DNA from: Turnera subulata
Lineage: Eukaryota; Streptophyta; Magnoliopsida; Malpighiales; Passifloraceae
Direction: 5' to 3'
NCBI GenBank assembly: GCA_028386065.3
Contig: JAKUCV010001413.1
Location: 266,944-330,943 of the forward strand
DNA: 64,000 nt
A program made the position numbers and the translations under genes. The notes beneath the pieces are model-generated. The model saw only the letters and a program-made list of their open reading frames with translations. It made no database searches and was not told where the DNA came from. How positions within the stretch are numbered: the stretch's first letter is position 1; the number at the start of each line of letters is the position of its first letter. This document shows, in pieces, positions 41,617 to 54,175 of this stretch.

Positions 41617-42654
41617 ATATTGTTTTCCCTTCCATTGTCCTCTTCCAACTAGAGGACATAGTAGGGTCATGCGATGGATTGTTATGGATGGTTATTAGGG
41701 CTCGTTTAGGAAGCGAAAGAATCATGCTCAACTTGTTATGGAACCCTTTGACAAGAGAATGTCGGGAATTGCCCTGCCTTAGTGAGGAGATCAGGTCTTC
41801 ACACAAAGTTATCTACGGGCTTGCTTATGATCCATGCACCGATGACTATAAACAGATTCGATTCATCTCTTATGATCGTTTCTATCGTCGAAAAGCTGAG
41901 CTCAAGGTTTTTTCTCTAAAAACTAACATTTGGCGTCATAGTATAGCGCCTCGTATTCAAAAAAGAAAACTAGGGCCTCGTATCAATTTTGAATTTGAAA
42001 CCCCTCAGGCAGCGGGGATAACATTAGATGGAGCCATTCATTGGGCAGTACAAAGGGACGAAGGGGTTCATAGGATTATTGCTTTCAATGTACAGAGTGA
42101 AAGATTCAAATTATTGCTTTCAATGTACAGGGTGAAAGATTCAAGAACATCCCTATGCTTGATGGTCACGGTTATGATTATTTCCAGCTGTTTCTTTTGG
42201 ATGGATGCCTTGGTTTCGTGCAATATACAAGGAATCATATGGAAAATAATGGGTATGAGATATGGTCAATGAGAGAGTATGGTAATGGTGTCTCCTGGAC
42301 CAAATTACTTTTTACTGTCTCAATTTTTGTTCCTTACTTCCGCAGTGTTCCAATTTGTAAGAGAAACAGAGGGGAAATAGTGATGATCACAGATGACCAC
42401 CGACTGTTGAGGTTTGATTTGGTGAACAAGGTTTTCAATGTGCTTTTTTTTGGAGCTCGAACACCCAAGCATTGTTTGTGGTCTGAATCCCTAACATATG
42501 TGGAAACGTTAGTATCACCCCATGGTTGGTAAGAACTTTAGGGGATCTATATGTACTGTCCTGCAGGTCATGAAAAAATAAGAGGAGAATCTAGAATGTT
42601 ATAAATTCTAATATATTATAATCTTCCAAAATGTTTCTGCGTAGGAGTCCATAG

Positions 42655-42895
42655 TTTCTTGATTTTAGAGACATAATTATTGCTTTCGATTTACTGAGTT
42701 TTGAAATTCAAGAACATCCCTTTGCCAGATGGTTATGATATTTATGATTATTTTCCAATGTTTGTTTGGTTGGAGGATGCCTTGGTTTCGTCGATCGTAT
42801 ATCCGAATGGATATGGTCAGTGAAAGAGTGTGGGAATGGAAATGCTTCTACAAGGTTCCGATTTATAAGGGATGATCACAGGTGACCACCAATGA
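42655..42895 (+). pseudogene. F-box relic downstream of the split gene
   Basis: Readings IIAFDL.S..FEIQEHPFA, DGYDIYDYF, GGCLGFVD and GDDHR match the middle and C-terminal FBA segments, with missing pieces and frame changes. 42533-42654 is the normal F-box 3' flank (LSPHGW-stop, then CTGCAGGTCATGAA). Confidence 0.6.
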
Positions 42896-43019
42896 ATGAA
42901 TTGCTTAATAATATAATAAGAGATTATGAATATTGCAACTGGAGTTTCTATGGTTTTTTAAACTAGAAGAGATAAGGAGCGCGTGGTTTTCTCTCTTTTT
43001 CAAGACACGACTCTTTGGG

Positions 43020-44866
43020 ATGAATGACACTGTTGAAGCGGCTGAGACGGCGGCGACCGAAGATGACCGGTCCACTAAGAAGGTCAGGATACGTGAAGAG
43101 CCCCTGGAGACTCCGATGGAAGTCACCGGAACGGCTGGGGTGGATCCGTCGGAGGCGCCTTTGTCCAGTGGGGGTAGTGACATGGTGGGGGCAGATGTCC
43201 AGATGAGCGAGAGTAGGCCAGAACCGAGCAGTGCATTAGGAGCGGATGAACCGATGAGTGCCTGTCGTCCGGAGCCGAAGATGATGCGTCCTAGCTTCAG
43301 AGACATTCTGGCAGAGGGCGTTGCGGGGTGAATCTGGGGACTGGTAATGTGACTGTCGAGGAAGAGGTACAGTGTGAGGAGGGGGATATTTCTTTTATGG
43401 GACGGCTATAAGGCTATCGGAGGCATTCAAGGAGCGATTGGAGAGGAGATGGGACTACGCGGTAGTCGTGAAGCTTCTTGGCCGGTCGATTGGTTACCGC
43501 ACGTTGTGTGCACGGCTGCAGGCTTTGTGGCAACCAACTCGATCCTTCAAAGTTCTCGACCTTGACAATGACTTCTACCTAGTCCGAATGGAGTGTGAGG
43601 AGACCTACTTCAAGGCCTTAGCCGGGGGTCCCTAGGTGATCATGGACCACGCACTCTCTGTGCAACCTTGGGACTCATCGTTTTGAGCGGCTGAGGGGCA
43701 GGTATCACAGGCTGTGATTTGGGCTCGATTTGCGGATTTCCCGCTGTCGTGGTATAACTATGAAGTGCTTCATGCCCTGAGCAGTCTTGTTGGTGGCCCA
43801 ATGAAGGTGGATGAGAATACGAAGGCGACTTTGAGTGGTAAGTTCGTGTGGGTCGCGGTAGAGGTGGACTTGATGAAACCGTTAAGAGGCATGGTGGAGT
43901 TTGATGATGCTGAATTTAATGTTAGCTATGAGGGGCTTCCCATGATTTGTTATGCTTGCGGGAGTGTATGTCACAGTATGTCTTCTTGCCCAATGCGGCG
44001 CCCCACAGCTGGTTCTAATGGATCTGGTAGTTCTCGCCCACCACCAAGGTTTCTGGAGCAGGGGACTAGATGAACGTACCACAGAGGGTACGTCGGCACC
44101 CTCGGCAGGAGGTAGAGTCTTCAGTTAACCGGCAGCCGGTGTCGGGCTCGCGTTTCAGTGTGTTCAATTCTCTGGTTTTCCAAGCTGCTGAGGTTGAGGA
44201 GCAGTCCCTTCCGGTGTCACAACAGGATGTGCCTTCGAGGACGACGGCTAGAGAAGAGCTGATGCAGTCTGATGTATGTGCCTCGCAGGGGGAGGTGCGT
44301 GTTCAGGAACCGGAGACCGTGGTTCCCAGGTCTACAACAAGTGCGGCCCGGTCATGGAGTGCACCAAGATCATCTTCTGCTCCCCGGTCTCGGGTGTCTT
44401 CAGCAGCTGCTGCTACAACAACCCTGCATACCTCTGTCCCCACGGTCCCCTCTAGTGCCCCTTCAGTTCCTACCACCTCTGTTCTTCCTACTGTTCCTTC
44501 CTCGACACACGCAGCCACCTTTCTGCCTCCTTAGACCAATCAACATGTTTATAACCTTCGTTCTGCCAGCCCCTCAATGTCCACAGAAACCTTTACTGAG
44601 CCTGCTCCCATTGTGGGTCCTCCTCCGGCTCAGGGGTTATGTCAAGTGCCAGCTTCTCCCACTAAGCCGGCGGATTTGAATTTGGCTAGTCGTTTCTGTA
44701 GGACACCGAAAGAAGAGAAGAAGAAACAACTTGTGGTGTTGCCTTTGAAAAAGCCTTCGTTGATAGTGTCGCTATCTAAGAAGACTAGTGTGCAATCCGA
44801 GGAGGGGGCTGCAGCTGCACGAAAGCTTAAGGGGTCTCGGTCTTTGGGGCCGCCTGTTGGTGTTTA
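43020..44866 (+). pseudogene. LINE ORF1 (RNA-binding, CCHC knuckle), frameshifted
   Basis: The ATG at 43020 (MNDTVEAAE...) leads an acidic N-terminus to a frame change at about 43325. A DUF4283-like part follows (RRWDYAVVVKLLGRSIGY, FYLVRMECEETYFKALAGGP, stop at 43633). Then RFADFPLSWYNYEVL, GKFVWVAVEVDLMKPLRG and a zinc knuckle CYACGSVCHSMSSCP at about 43955-43997. A stop near 44071 precedes a Ser/Thr/Pro-rich tail that ends at 44866. ORF1 normally binds the element RNA. Three or more lesions make it non-coding now. Confidence 0.85.
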
Positions 44867-47552
44867 ATGGTGTGTTCTCTTTCCCATTCCTTTTCCATGA
44901 TTAAGATTTTATGCTGCAATTGTTTTGGGATTGCTTGTTCGGATACGCAGTTAGCAGTGAAAGATTATGTCCGTCGGAATCATATTTCTGCTTGTTTGTT
45001 GTTTGAGCAAAGAATAAGTGATGTTTTAGCTAGTCGTGTGGTGCACTGGCTGGGCTTCCCCAAGTCACATAGGAATGAGGCATGGGGGTTCTCCGGGAGT
45101 ATTTGGTTGATTTGAAAAAATAATGTTACTATTGAATTGAAGTTTGAACATTTTCAATTTCTGTTTGTGGGGTGATTTTGGAGTGATGGAGTTCACGGGT
45201 GTATATGGGAGTCCTCAACCGGCCATGAGGTGTTACCTTTGGGAGAACCTCTGTAATTTGGCTTCGGTGATCCAGCATCCATGGTGTCTAGTTGGGGATG
45301 TTAATGCCATTTTGTCGGCGGATGAGATTCGGGGTTTCACTACCTCTTTGCACCGGGGTTGTCGGTGCTTTCAGAATTGTGTAGATTTTTGCAGTCTTGA
45401 GGACTTGGGATATCAGGGGCCCCAGTTTATATGGAGGCGGGGTTTGGTATGGGAACTGTTGGACCGGGCTTTGGCTAACTTAGCCTGGATACAGGCTTAT
45501 CCAGCATCTCAAGTATATCATTTGCCTACAATGTGCTCTGATCACTGTCCTTTGCTTATTGACCTTGGCTGCTTGCGGCAGCCAGTGCCTTTGGGGGGTC
45601 TGTCTTTCAAATTTCAGGCGGCTTGGCTCTCTCACAGTCAGTTCTCCTCTTTTGTCCAAGCTAGTTGGAATCATGGAGAGGTTCTTCCCGAGGCGTTGAG
45701 TTTCTTATCTTCTGCCTTGATGGCTTGGAATACTAATGTCTTTGGTCATATTTTTCGTCGTAAGCAAGTGCTTTTGAGGCGTTTAGGAGGGATTCAGAGG
45801 TATTTATCTCAACGGCCCTCTGCTTTCCTTTCATCTCTTGAGTGTGATCTCAGGAAGGAGTATGCGGAGGTGCTTCAGCAGGAGGAGTTAATGTGGTATC
45901 AGAAGGCCCGGTGTCAGTGGATAAATGATGGTGATCGAAATACGGCCTTCTACCATGCAAGGACAGTGATCCGCAGATGCCAGAACCATATTGTGGCTTT
46001 GAGGGTCGAAAGCGACCGGTGGTGTACTGACCAGCAGGCCCTTAGCGCCTTGGTGGTTCGCTTTTTCCACAAGTTGTTCTCAGAGACTGAAGTTAACTCA
46101 CCGATTTTTCCAATTCGTGGCTGTTTCCCTGTTGTGGAGGGGAATGCTTTGCAGAATTTGGCCTTGCCGCTTTCGGAGGAGGAGATCCAGGTGGCTGTTT
46201 TTTATATTGGAGCTTTTAGGGCTCCGGTCCCGGATGGCTACCAAGCATTGTTTTTCCAATCTCATTGGGCGGTAGTGGGTCCGGTAGTGATTTAGTTTGT
46301 GCAGCAACTTTTCTTGGGGACTGTGTGGTCGCCTTATATGAACCGGATTAATTTGGTGTTGTTGCCAAAGGTGAAGAAGCCGGAGCATATGTCCCAGTTT
46401 TATCCCATAGGTTTGTGCAATGTCTTGTACAAGGTGCTTACCAAAGCCATTGTGAATCGGATCAAGCATTAGTTGGATGGTCTTGTGTCCCCCACTCAGT
46501 GCAGTTTTATTCCAGGGAGGCATATCACGGGTAACATTGTGATTGCCCAGGAGGTGATGCACACAATGCGTGTTCGCCGCGGGAATCGGGGGATTGTTGC
46601 AATTAAGATTGACTTGGAAAAGGCTTATGATCGGCTTCGGTGGTCTTTTATCCGGGATACTTTGGAGGATACAGGGTTCCCCCCACATTTGGGAGAGGTG
46701 ATAATGAAGTGTGTGTCGAATACTGAGATGCAAATTGTTTGGAATGGTTCCCTGACGGATTCTTTTACTACCTCTAGGTGGTGCGTCAGGGTGATCCTCT
46801 ATCCCCCTATTTATATGTTCTGTGTTTGGAGCGTTTGAGTCATCTCATTGGTCATTTGGTGCAACAGGGCCAATGGAAGCCCATTCAGTTGGGTGTCTCT
46901 GGTCCACCTCTTTCTCACATCTTCTTTGCAGATGACATGGTCTTATTTGTGGAGGCTGAGCTCAGCTAGATAGCTGTCATCAAGGAGTGTATGCACCTTT
47001 TCTGTTCCAGCTCTAGGCAGAAGGTTAGTGCTGCCAAGACACAGATGTTCTTCTCTAAGAATGTTCCGGAATCGGTGCGTGAGCAGTTTCATTTGGGTTT
47101 GGGGTACACTGTCACGGACGACTTAGCGAGGTATTTGGGGGTTCCTTTGGTACACCGGCGAGTGTCACGCCAGATGTTTGTGGGTGTACTTGATAGGGTG
47201 TCCCGCAGATTGGCGTCAAGGCAGACGCATGTTCTGTCCTTTGCTGGTAGAGTCACTCTGACACATTCGATACTATTCACACTCCCAATGTTTACCATGC
47301 AGACTGTTTTACTGCCAGCCTCTATTATTCAGGGTTTGGATCGGTTGTGTAGAGGTTTTATCTGGGGCTCTACTCAGGGGTCTCGGAAGATTCACCTCGC
47401 CCCTTGGCATTTGGTGTGCACCCTAAAGCGGGATGGTGGTCTCGGGTTGTGTAGTTTGGAGGTTCAGAACCATGCTTTGTTGGCCAAGTTGGCATGGGGT
47501 ATGGTGGCCTCTCCCTCTTCCTTCTGGGTCCGTGTGCTTCGTGCAAAGTATC

Positions 47553-50500
47553 TGTAACGCCCCGGTTTTCCGTTTTCGGATTTATAAAGGAAAATTCCGA
47601 ATTTCGGTAATGGAAATAAAATTTATTTAATTTCCTTTGGATTTATTAATTTTAAGCGGTAACATGTCGCTTTTGAGCTTCGTCGGACCCAAACCGCGTT
47701 TCGGGACGAAACACGACGTTTACCGTAGTTTTAGTTAAAACTACGTCGTTTTGAGGTCTTGAAAAAAAAAAAAAAAAAGTTGACCAGGCAGGGTTGACCG
47801 CGCCCAAGCGGACGACGGGTCGTCCACTCAGGCGGCCAACCCTAGCCGAGCCTTTTCTTCTCTTTATTCCACTATCTTTTTCTTTCTTCTTCATTTCTTT
47901 TTCTTTTCTTCTTCTGTTCTTTTCCTTCCGGCCGTTACTCCCCCACTCAGCCGCCGGCTGCAACGGTGCTGTCCCCCACTACTTCCTCTCTTTTTCTTAT
48001 CTTCTTCTCCCTTCTTTTTTCTCAATTCGCTCTCACTCACAAACCGGGGAGGGGAAGCCGTTCTCTTTCTCCTTCCTCTCACAAAACCGCCGCCGCCGCC
48101 ATACACCCTCTCTTCTTCTCGGGCCGCCGTCGCAGGGACACGAAGCCGCCACCACCACCAGTCGCAGAGGAGGCTTGGACGAGGGCCGACGGGTGCAGGA
48201 TCGACGAGGCCGCCAGTGACACGCCCTCGAACTCTCCGGTAAGCACCGTCCCCTCTACTTCCTTGTTGTCCTCTTCGTTTACCCGGTGGTCGATTCTGAC
48301 CGGATATGCGTGTGGGTGTGTGTGTGTGTCTCGTGCTCCGGCGTTGATGTGTGCGTGTGTGTTGGGGTGTTCGGATGGTTGTGTGTGTTCTCGGGTGTGT
48401 GAGGTAGTGGCCGGAACTTGTTGGGATTGGGTGGTCGATGGTTGGAGTGGTCGGGTCTTGGCCGAGCAGAGGTCATTGGAGCACCGGCGCGTGCTGGTGG
48501 ACATCGAGCAGGGGATTCCGTGACTGAGTCCGTGTGTTGGGGTTGCTGCCCTTCACAGGCTCGATTCCGGCAGCGGGCAGAATCGACGTTAGCTAAACTC
48601 TCCGGTAAGTAATTCCTTCCTTTCTCCAGTTCGTTTAGATGATTTTTCTGCGAGTTGATGGTTGTATTGAGTGTCGTTGTTGGATGATTGTTGGGATGAT
48701 GGCAGTTGTTTGTTGGTTAGTTTTTGGACTACGGGCAGAATCGACGTTAGCTAAACTCTCCGGTAAGTAATTCCTTCCTTTCTCCAGTTCGTTTAGATGA
48801 TTTTTCTGCGAGTTGATGGTTGTATTGAGTGTCGTTGTTGGATGATTGTTGGGATGATGGCAGTTGTTTGTTGGTTAGTTTTTGGACTCCGGCGAAATTC
48901 CGGCGAGGTGACCGGAATCCGGCAAAGGTGTACTATTCCGGCGAAGGCTCGGAAATTTTCCGGCGAAGCTCGGGTTCTGACCAGCAGACGATAATCCTCG
49001 TTTTTACGAGTGCTAGACGGTATTAATCTTGTTTTATCTCGTTATGCCATGTAATTAAATTTTGGGAATTTATTTACCGAAACACATCTATATCGATATA
49101 CTTGGAGAATTTTGGATTACCGAGAGTGGAGAGAAAAGAGTGTGTGGCCGGGAGAACTTACCGACACGAATAGATCATAGGCCGATAAACTCTTGGGCTC
49201 GGAAACGACTTTAGGACGGTTTTAGGAAAAACCGAGCCCAGGCCCAATAATTTCAATTTGAAGCTTAGGATATTTAATTGGACCTAAAATACGGACTTAG
49301 GGCTTAATCACGGGAAACTAAACTCACGGATGTTAAGAACGGGCTCGAAGCCCAATTTCATAATCGGTAAAATTATGGACGTAAGAAGGTGGGCCCACGG
49401 CCCGGAATTTGTGATTTAAGACTTAGTGGGCTTTAGGCCCGAGAATTGTTAATTTACTTAAACCGATGAACCGTAGATCCTTAATTGTTGGAGTTATGGA
49501 TGTGAAAATAACCTTTTGGGCTTAGGCCCGGAAATCTTACAATTTGTTAGTTAGGGACGGAAGATACTCGAATAGAGAATACCTTAGCATACATATACGT
49601 TTTTATTCCTAAAACTGTTTGGTGATTATATTATGTGCCGGTATTCAGGCACGGGAGACATCTCGAGAGTCGGGGACTCGGATCGGGGAGAAGTCATAAA
49701 CCGCATTTTGAGGTGACATTACAAGTCTTTTTATATATGTTTTGTGAATGCATGTTGGTGTGGTTTGTTTGTTTACTTGCCTTGTTTGCTACATGCGATA
49801 ATTGGAATTGTATGCTTGTTTGACTTACATGTCTAAATTCTACATGAGAAACTGTTATATACTACGTAATACACTTTGGTGATAATATGTGGTTATGGGC
49901 CGAAGGCCCGGATGATACAGGGACACATATACACTTCCCTGAAAGAGATAATGTACTTCAAACAGAAATATAAAGGTTTAATTAAGAATAAAATACTAAA
50001 TTCTACTGTGGTGTCGGTTGGTAGCCCCGAGGAGGGTTGGGTACCTCGGGTCACATTATGCTGTTTAGCATGCCCAGGGGATGTAGGTGCACCCCTGGAA
50101 GACTTGCACCGGTTAGGTGTGTCTGAGTGAGTGTGTCTGAGTGCACCCTCAGGTAGCTAGCGGCCACTTGAGAGTTTTCAGTGGTTTTTGGCCTCAGAAT
50201 CTACCCCTTCTGAGGTTCGACATTTGGGTTTCACACCCTGATCTGATCAGATGCGCTACCGAGACTTGACTCACAGTAGAGGGCCCATGATAATAATAAA
50301 AATAATAATAATGACAATAATAAGATAACACATTGAGCTCAAACAATACGAGCTAGAATACAACAAAACATTTATGTGATGGTATGTGATTCTGATTTGC
50401 TTGTATGCTGTACTTGTGCTCGTGAGCTACTCACCCTACGAGCATGACTTCACTTTCATGTATATTTAGACTTTTAATGTTCACTGAGTAGGCGACTCAC

Positions 50501-50968
50501 ATAATCGCCACCGTTGTTTTTTTCAGACTTTAGTTAGCGTGCAGACTCACTTGTACCTTCGACTCGGAGATCAGACGCAGTCACTTCAGCAGGTAGTTGT
50601 GCATTATCTCTTGGTGGGATCCATAGGGCCATATGCATGTTATTTTTTTCTACACTGATTTTTATTATTATTTTATCTTCCGCTGCATGACAAATAACTC
50701 GAGATGTCATAAATGTTTTATCTTTATATCGGCAGTTAGCCGGAGTTGATTTGTGATATTATGTCGGTGTGATGCCGTGACGGCTTATTATTTGTTAAGC
50801 CGGTTGATCTCGTTTATTTTTATGACATCTCGTTGTTAATACATTTTCATGGAAAATGTTTGTATGCCGAAGCATCGGTTTTTGGTACCCCGGGTTTCAA
50901 TAGTATTTTGGTAACTCTTTTTCATTTAATTATTTTATTTTTATTTAATTGGGGTACGGGCTCCCACA
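47553..50968. mobile_element. Solo LTR, Ty3-like, 3416 bp, inside the LINE
   Basis: Starts TGTAACGCCCCGG, ends GGGCTCCCACA. The 5-bp TSD GTATC lies at 47548-47552 and 50969-50973, and removing one copy restores the LINE RT-to-zf-RVT frame exactly, which fixes both ends. No polyprotein inside. It has AAACTACGTCGTTTTGAG near 47738, a poly-A of 18 near 47763, a pyrimidine-rich ORF-bearing part (47850-48530) that I regard as non-coding, a 158-bp tandem duplication, and GCCCAA/GGGCTT-rich DNA at 49190-49530. Similar layout to the solo LTR at 27207-30024. Confidence 0.88.
48574..48889. repeat. 158-bp tandem duplication with repeated splice-donor-like motif
   Basis: CGGGCAGAATCGACGTTAGC begins at 48574 and again at 48732; both units end TTTTTGGACT and look identical. 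Each carries CTCTCCGGTAAGTAATT, a strong 5' splice-site match; a third CTCTCCGGTAAG is at 48233. Confidence 0.9.
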
Positions 50969-52689
50969 GTATCTCCCTAACCGGAGGGTGGCTCCTATTT
51001 CTATTACACATGGTGTTTGTTTTTCTTTGTGGCGTGGGTTGTGCCATGTTTGGCCCCTGGTTTATCTTGGCCTGGAGTGGTCTATTGGTGATGGGTGTAC
51101 TGTTCGCTTTTGGGAGGATGCTTGGGTGGAGGATGTGGGGCCACTTTTGGCTCACGCTTTAGACCCGGTACCGGATGAGGATTTGAAGCGCACGGTGATT
51201 GAATTTTTTACCCCCTCGTGACAGTGGGATTGGGCCTGGTTTCAACATCTTTTGCCGTCGTCCATTATTCTCAGAATTGTGGGTGCGCAGTGTCCTTCGA
51301 GTGGGCTGGGAGCTAACATGGTGTATTGGAAGCATACTGCTTCTGGCCAGTTCTCTACCCGGTCTGCCTACTTTGCGCAGTTTGCTTCGGTCCCCACCAT
51401 AGTGGATCCGGTTTAGGGTCTAATTTGGTCGTGCCCGGGGCCTCAACATGTCAAGATGTTGTGGTTGGCTGCTCATGATAATTTGCTTACTAATCAGCGC
51501 CGGGTGCGCCGACATTTGGCCTCTTCTCCAATTTGTCCGTTATGTTCTATCCAGGTCGAGACTGCTTTACATGTGCTCCGTGATTGCTCTTGGGCTAAGG
51601 CCTTGTGGAGGGAGTTTTCCACTATTCTACCTTTAGGTTTCTTCTCCTCTACTTGTATTCGGTCTTGGTTTGCCTCTAATTTGGCTTTGTAGTTTTCGGT
51701 GTAGGGTGATGTCCCTTGGCGGCTGTGTTTTGTAATTTTGTGTTGGCACCTTTGGTTGTGACGTATTGAGCAGGTTTTCTCTGGTGTTGGACCTCCCTTC
51801 AATCAAATGGCCTTTGTCCAGACTTATTGTCGATAGGTTTTGCGCGCTATGGTTTCTAATCTAGGGGCACGTATGACCTCTGGGTCAAGGCCTCCTACAG
51901 TTTGGCGTGTCCCGTCGGTTGGTTGGGTGAAGTTGGACACGGATGGTGCGGTTCGTTTACATTCTAACATGGCTGTAGTTGGTGGGGTGTTGCGGGGTTC
52001 GACTGGAGAATGGCTACATGGTTTTTCCTCTAACTTGGGTACTTGCTCTGTGTTGAATGCTGAACTATGGGGGTTATTCTATGGTCTGTGGATGGCTTAT
52101 GATTTGGGGTCCCGACTTGTGCTGTTGGAGGTGGACTCAATGGATTCGGTCCAGAATTTACAAGCTCTATCTCCACGGTCCCGTCGTAGTTCTACTTTGT
52201 TGCGGGCTGTTCAGGACATGTTGCAGTTGTCTTGGGATGTCCGGCTATCGCATGTTTATCGCGAAGCCAACCAGTGTGCGGATTGGTTAGCCAAGTTTGA
52301 CTTTTCTTTGCCTGTTGGGGTGTCTTATTTTACACAGGTTCCAGTAGGTTATTTGTGCACAGTCCTGCGTGACTTAAACGGTGCTTTCACTGGTTCACTG
52401 TAATGCTCTTTGTTTCTTGATCATTCATATTCAAAAAAAAAACTAGAAGAGATAAAAAGGGTAAGAAAATCATTCCATGATTCACACTAGTGGGTTCAAG
52501 ACTGGACTATGCAATGATACTCAGTTAGATTAATACGTTTTCATACTTCGCATATATCACACAGCCTAGGCCACCCCATCCCAGCCCATTGATTTCTCAG
52601 TGATAGCCCTCGTAAAAATGGCCCAAGCAAAGATTTACAGTAGACACCGCCCGATTTTTTTTTTTTTTTTGCAATACTATTATTATATA

Positions 52690-52830
52690 TAGTTATTTCG
52701 TTTTAGAATTTTGGGTGGAATAGAAACCCTAATATCATACAACATCAATTACCCTAATTTATTTTATTAGTGGAGGCTGTGATCTCACAAACAGCAACAC
52801 AAAGGCGGATCCAAAGTAGAATTGTTGAAG
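52690..52830 (+). promoter_or_regulatory. Class-1 F-box promoter and leader
   Basis: TATATATAG at about 52684-52692, TTCGTTTTAGAATTTTGGGTG, CCCTAATATCATACAACATC and CAACACAAAGGCGGAT lead to the ATG at 52831, as in the copies at 2.77 and 5.0 kb. 52456-52680 has no gene; a run of T lies at 52656-52671. Confidence 0.5.
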
Positions 52831-53761
52831 AATATGAAGAAAGGGAGGCAGGAGGTAACTCTGGAAGTGGTTGAGGAGATTTTATGTAGAATCCCATCCA
52901 AGTTTAATGTACAGTCCAAGGTTGTATCCAAACAATGGCATGATCTAATCTCTACTCCCAGATTCATCAAACGCAACCTGAACCACGTCCTCTGCAATAA
53001 TAATAACCCTAAATACCTCATCGAAGTATTGGATCCCAAGCACATGCCTTGGCATGCAAACGATGTTCGATATCTAGAAGATGAAGAAGATGGATCTGCG
53101 TTCAGTAAAATCATCAACAATGGCAGCATCAGGCAATCACCTAGGCTTTGGTTACCTCCATTTATCGAGGGCAAATGAAAGTGGATATACTAGCGTCATG
53201 CCATGGACTATTATGGATGGTTTGCAGCACTTTGCCTTATAGACCAAGAGCAGACCCGATCCACGTGTTGTGTAACCCTTCCACAAGAGAATATCAAGAA
53301 TTGCCCTGCTTTAGTCCTCTTTATCAGGATATGTACGGGTTTGCTTATGATCCATGCAGCGACAATTATTAACTGATTCAGGTCGCACCTGACAATCCTC
53401 ACAGTGGTCACAAAGCTGAGGTGGAGGCATTATCTTTGAGAACTAATGTCTGGCGCAATAGTCTTGCTCGGCCTTGTATCAGTTCTGAATTTTGGGGTAG
53501 CATTAAATGGAGCCATTCATTGGCTAGTAAGTGCCAAAGATGTTGTTGCCAAAAATAAGTATCACAGGATTATTGCTTTCGATGTACAGAGTGAAAAATT
53601 CAAGAAGAACATCCCTTTGCCTGATGGTTATGAAACTTATAATATTATTACCTATACAGGTCTTCCATTGTTGGTTTTGGATGGATGCCTTGGTTTCGCT
53701 GATCCTATGAATAGAGATCAATGTAGGCTTGTGGTATTGTCAATGAAAGAGTATCACAATG

Positions 53762-54175
53762 TGTCACAACCCGGGAATCCAAGGTGCACAGGGTTTCCTT
53801 GGGCTGGCTGGTGCGCGTGTGGGCTAAACTATTCCTATTAGATTTGGGCTGGCCACTTTGAATCCTAGTAGGAATAGATTTGTGGTAGGAAACCTAGTCG
53901 CGATAGGAATCCTATTACTAGTAGGAAAAGGGCTGAAACCTTGCGGCACCTATATAAGTAGGACACGTGAGGGGGAGTTGTTGGGCATGTATTGTTGTTG
54001 ATGGTTTATTAATTATAATACTGAGTCTTCTCCCAATTACTTCTCTTGCTTTATTATTCTCTTAATTCTCTCTTCCGTTTGTTTGCGTGTGTAGGCTTAC
54101 AAGTTAAGGGACGATCTTGCTTGTGTCGCACAGTGAGAGTGTGCATCCGCTGCGCTACACTCTTGGTCCGTGACA
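53762..54175 (+). repeat. Chromovirus 5' LTR
   Basis: 414 bp, ends CTTGGTCCGTGACA. Confidence 0.9.

Larger units (their letters stand above)
35524..42532 (+). pseudogene. F-box gene split by a gag-only LTR element
   Basis: ATG 35524 opens MKKAKQEGLPLDVMEEILCRIPARFVVRFKLVSKVFSDL, the best preserved F-box in the window, then RFIKCHLKHAP, YLEDDEDGSLFNNIIN and LWLPPLNEDKHHI. The retroelement 35878-41616 follows. Beyond the TSD the same frame resumes without a stop and reaches GSCDGLLWMV, WNPLTRECRELPCL, YGLAYDPCTDDYKQIRF, GITLDGAIHWAV, AFNVQSERFK. A 35-bp tandem duplication at about 42078-42147 then shifts the frame; the rest (LDGCLGFV, YEIWSMREYGNGVSWTKLLFT, GEIVMITDD, YVETLVSPHGW) lies in the next frame to 42532. 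Family role: substrate receptor of SCF ubiquitin ligases. Confidence 0.9.
44867..52403 (+). pseudogene. LINE ORF2: endonuclease, RT, zf-RVT, RNase H; interrupted and decayed
   Basis: Starts near 44867 with a decayed endonuclease N-end (KILCCNCFGIACS, where Trp is expected for the first Cys). A frame from 45144 to 46295 has GDVNAIL, LDRALAN, the SDHCPL endonuclease motif and the RT start PDGYQALFF. Further pieces carry KAYDRLRW, QGDPLSPYL and HIFFADDMVLF (RT core), then NVPESVRE...LGVPL to VRVLRAKYL at 47552. The solo LTR lies at 47553-50968. After its TSD the frame continues directly: PNRRVAPISIT, LWRGLCHVWP, WEDAWVEDVGPLL, then zf-RVT (CPLCSIQVETALHVLRDCSWAKALW) and RNase H (KLDTDGAV, LLEVDSMDSVQNLQ, EANQCADWLAK), stop at 52403. 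Confidence 0.88.
42976..52442 (+). mobile_element. Full-length LINE (L1-like), inactive, with a nested solo LTR
   Basis: The element starts GGAGCGCGTGG and ends in poly-A at 52433-52442. A 13-bp target duplication CTAGAAGAGATAA flanks it (42963-42975 and 52443-52455). Order: ORF1 (DUF4283-type plus CCHC), ORF2 with endonuclease, reverse transcriptase, zf-RVT and RNase H. Net length without the nested LTR is about 6.05 kb. Multiple stops and frameshifts. The paralogous unoccupied site, with AAACTTGAACAGATAAAAAGG, is at about 61866-61886. Confidence 0.93.

Noticed and set aside
45144..46295. First taken as a separate 383-codon gene
   Set aside because: Endonuclease SDHCP and RT-start motifs in the right order place it inside LINE ORF2.
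47652..48523. Overlapping ORFs of 100-185 codons on both strands
   Set aside because: They lie inside the solo LTR in pyrimidine-rich DNA with Lys/Arg-rich antisense readings; no homology recognised.
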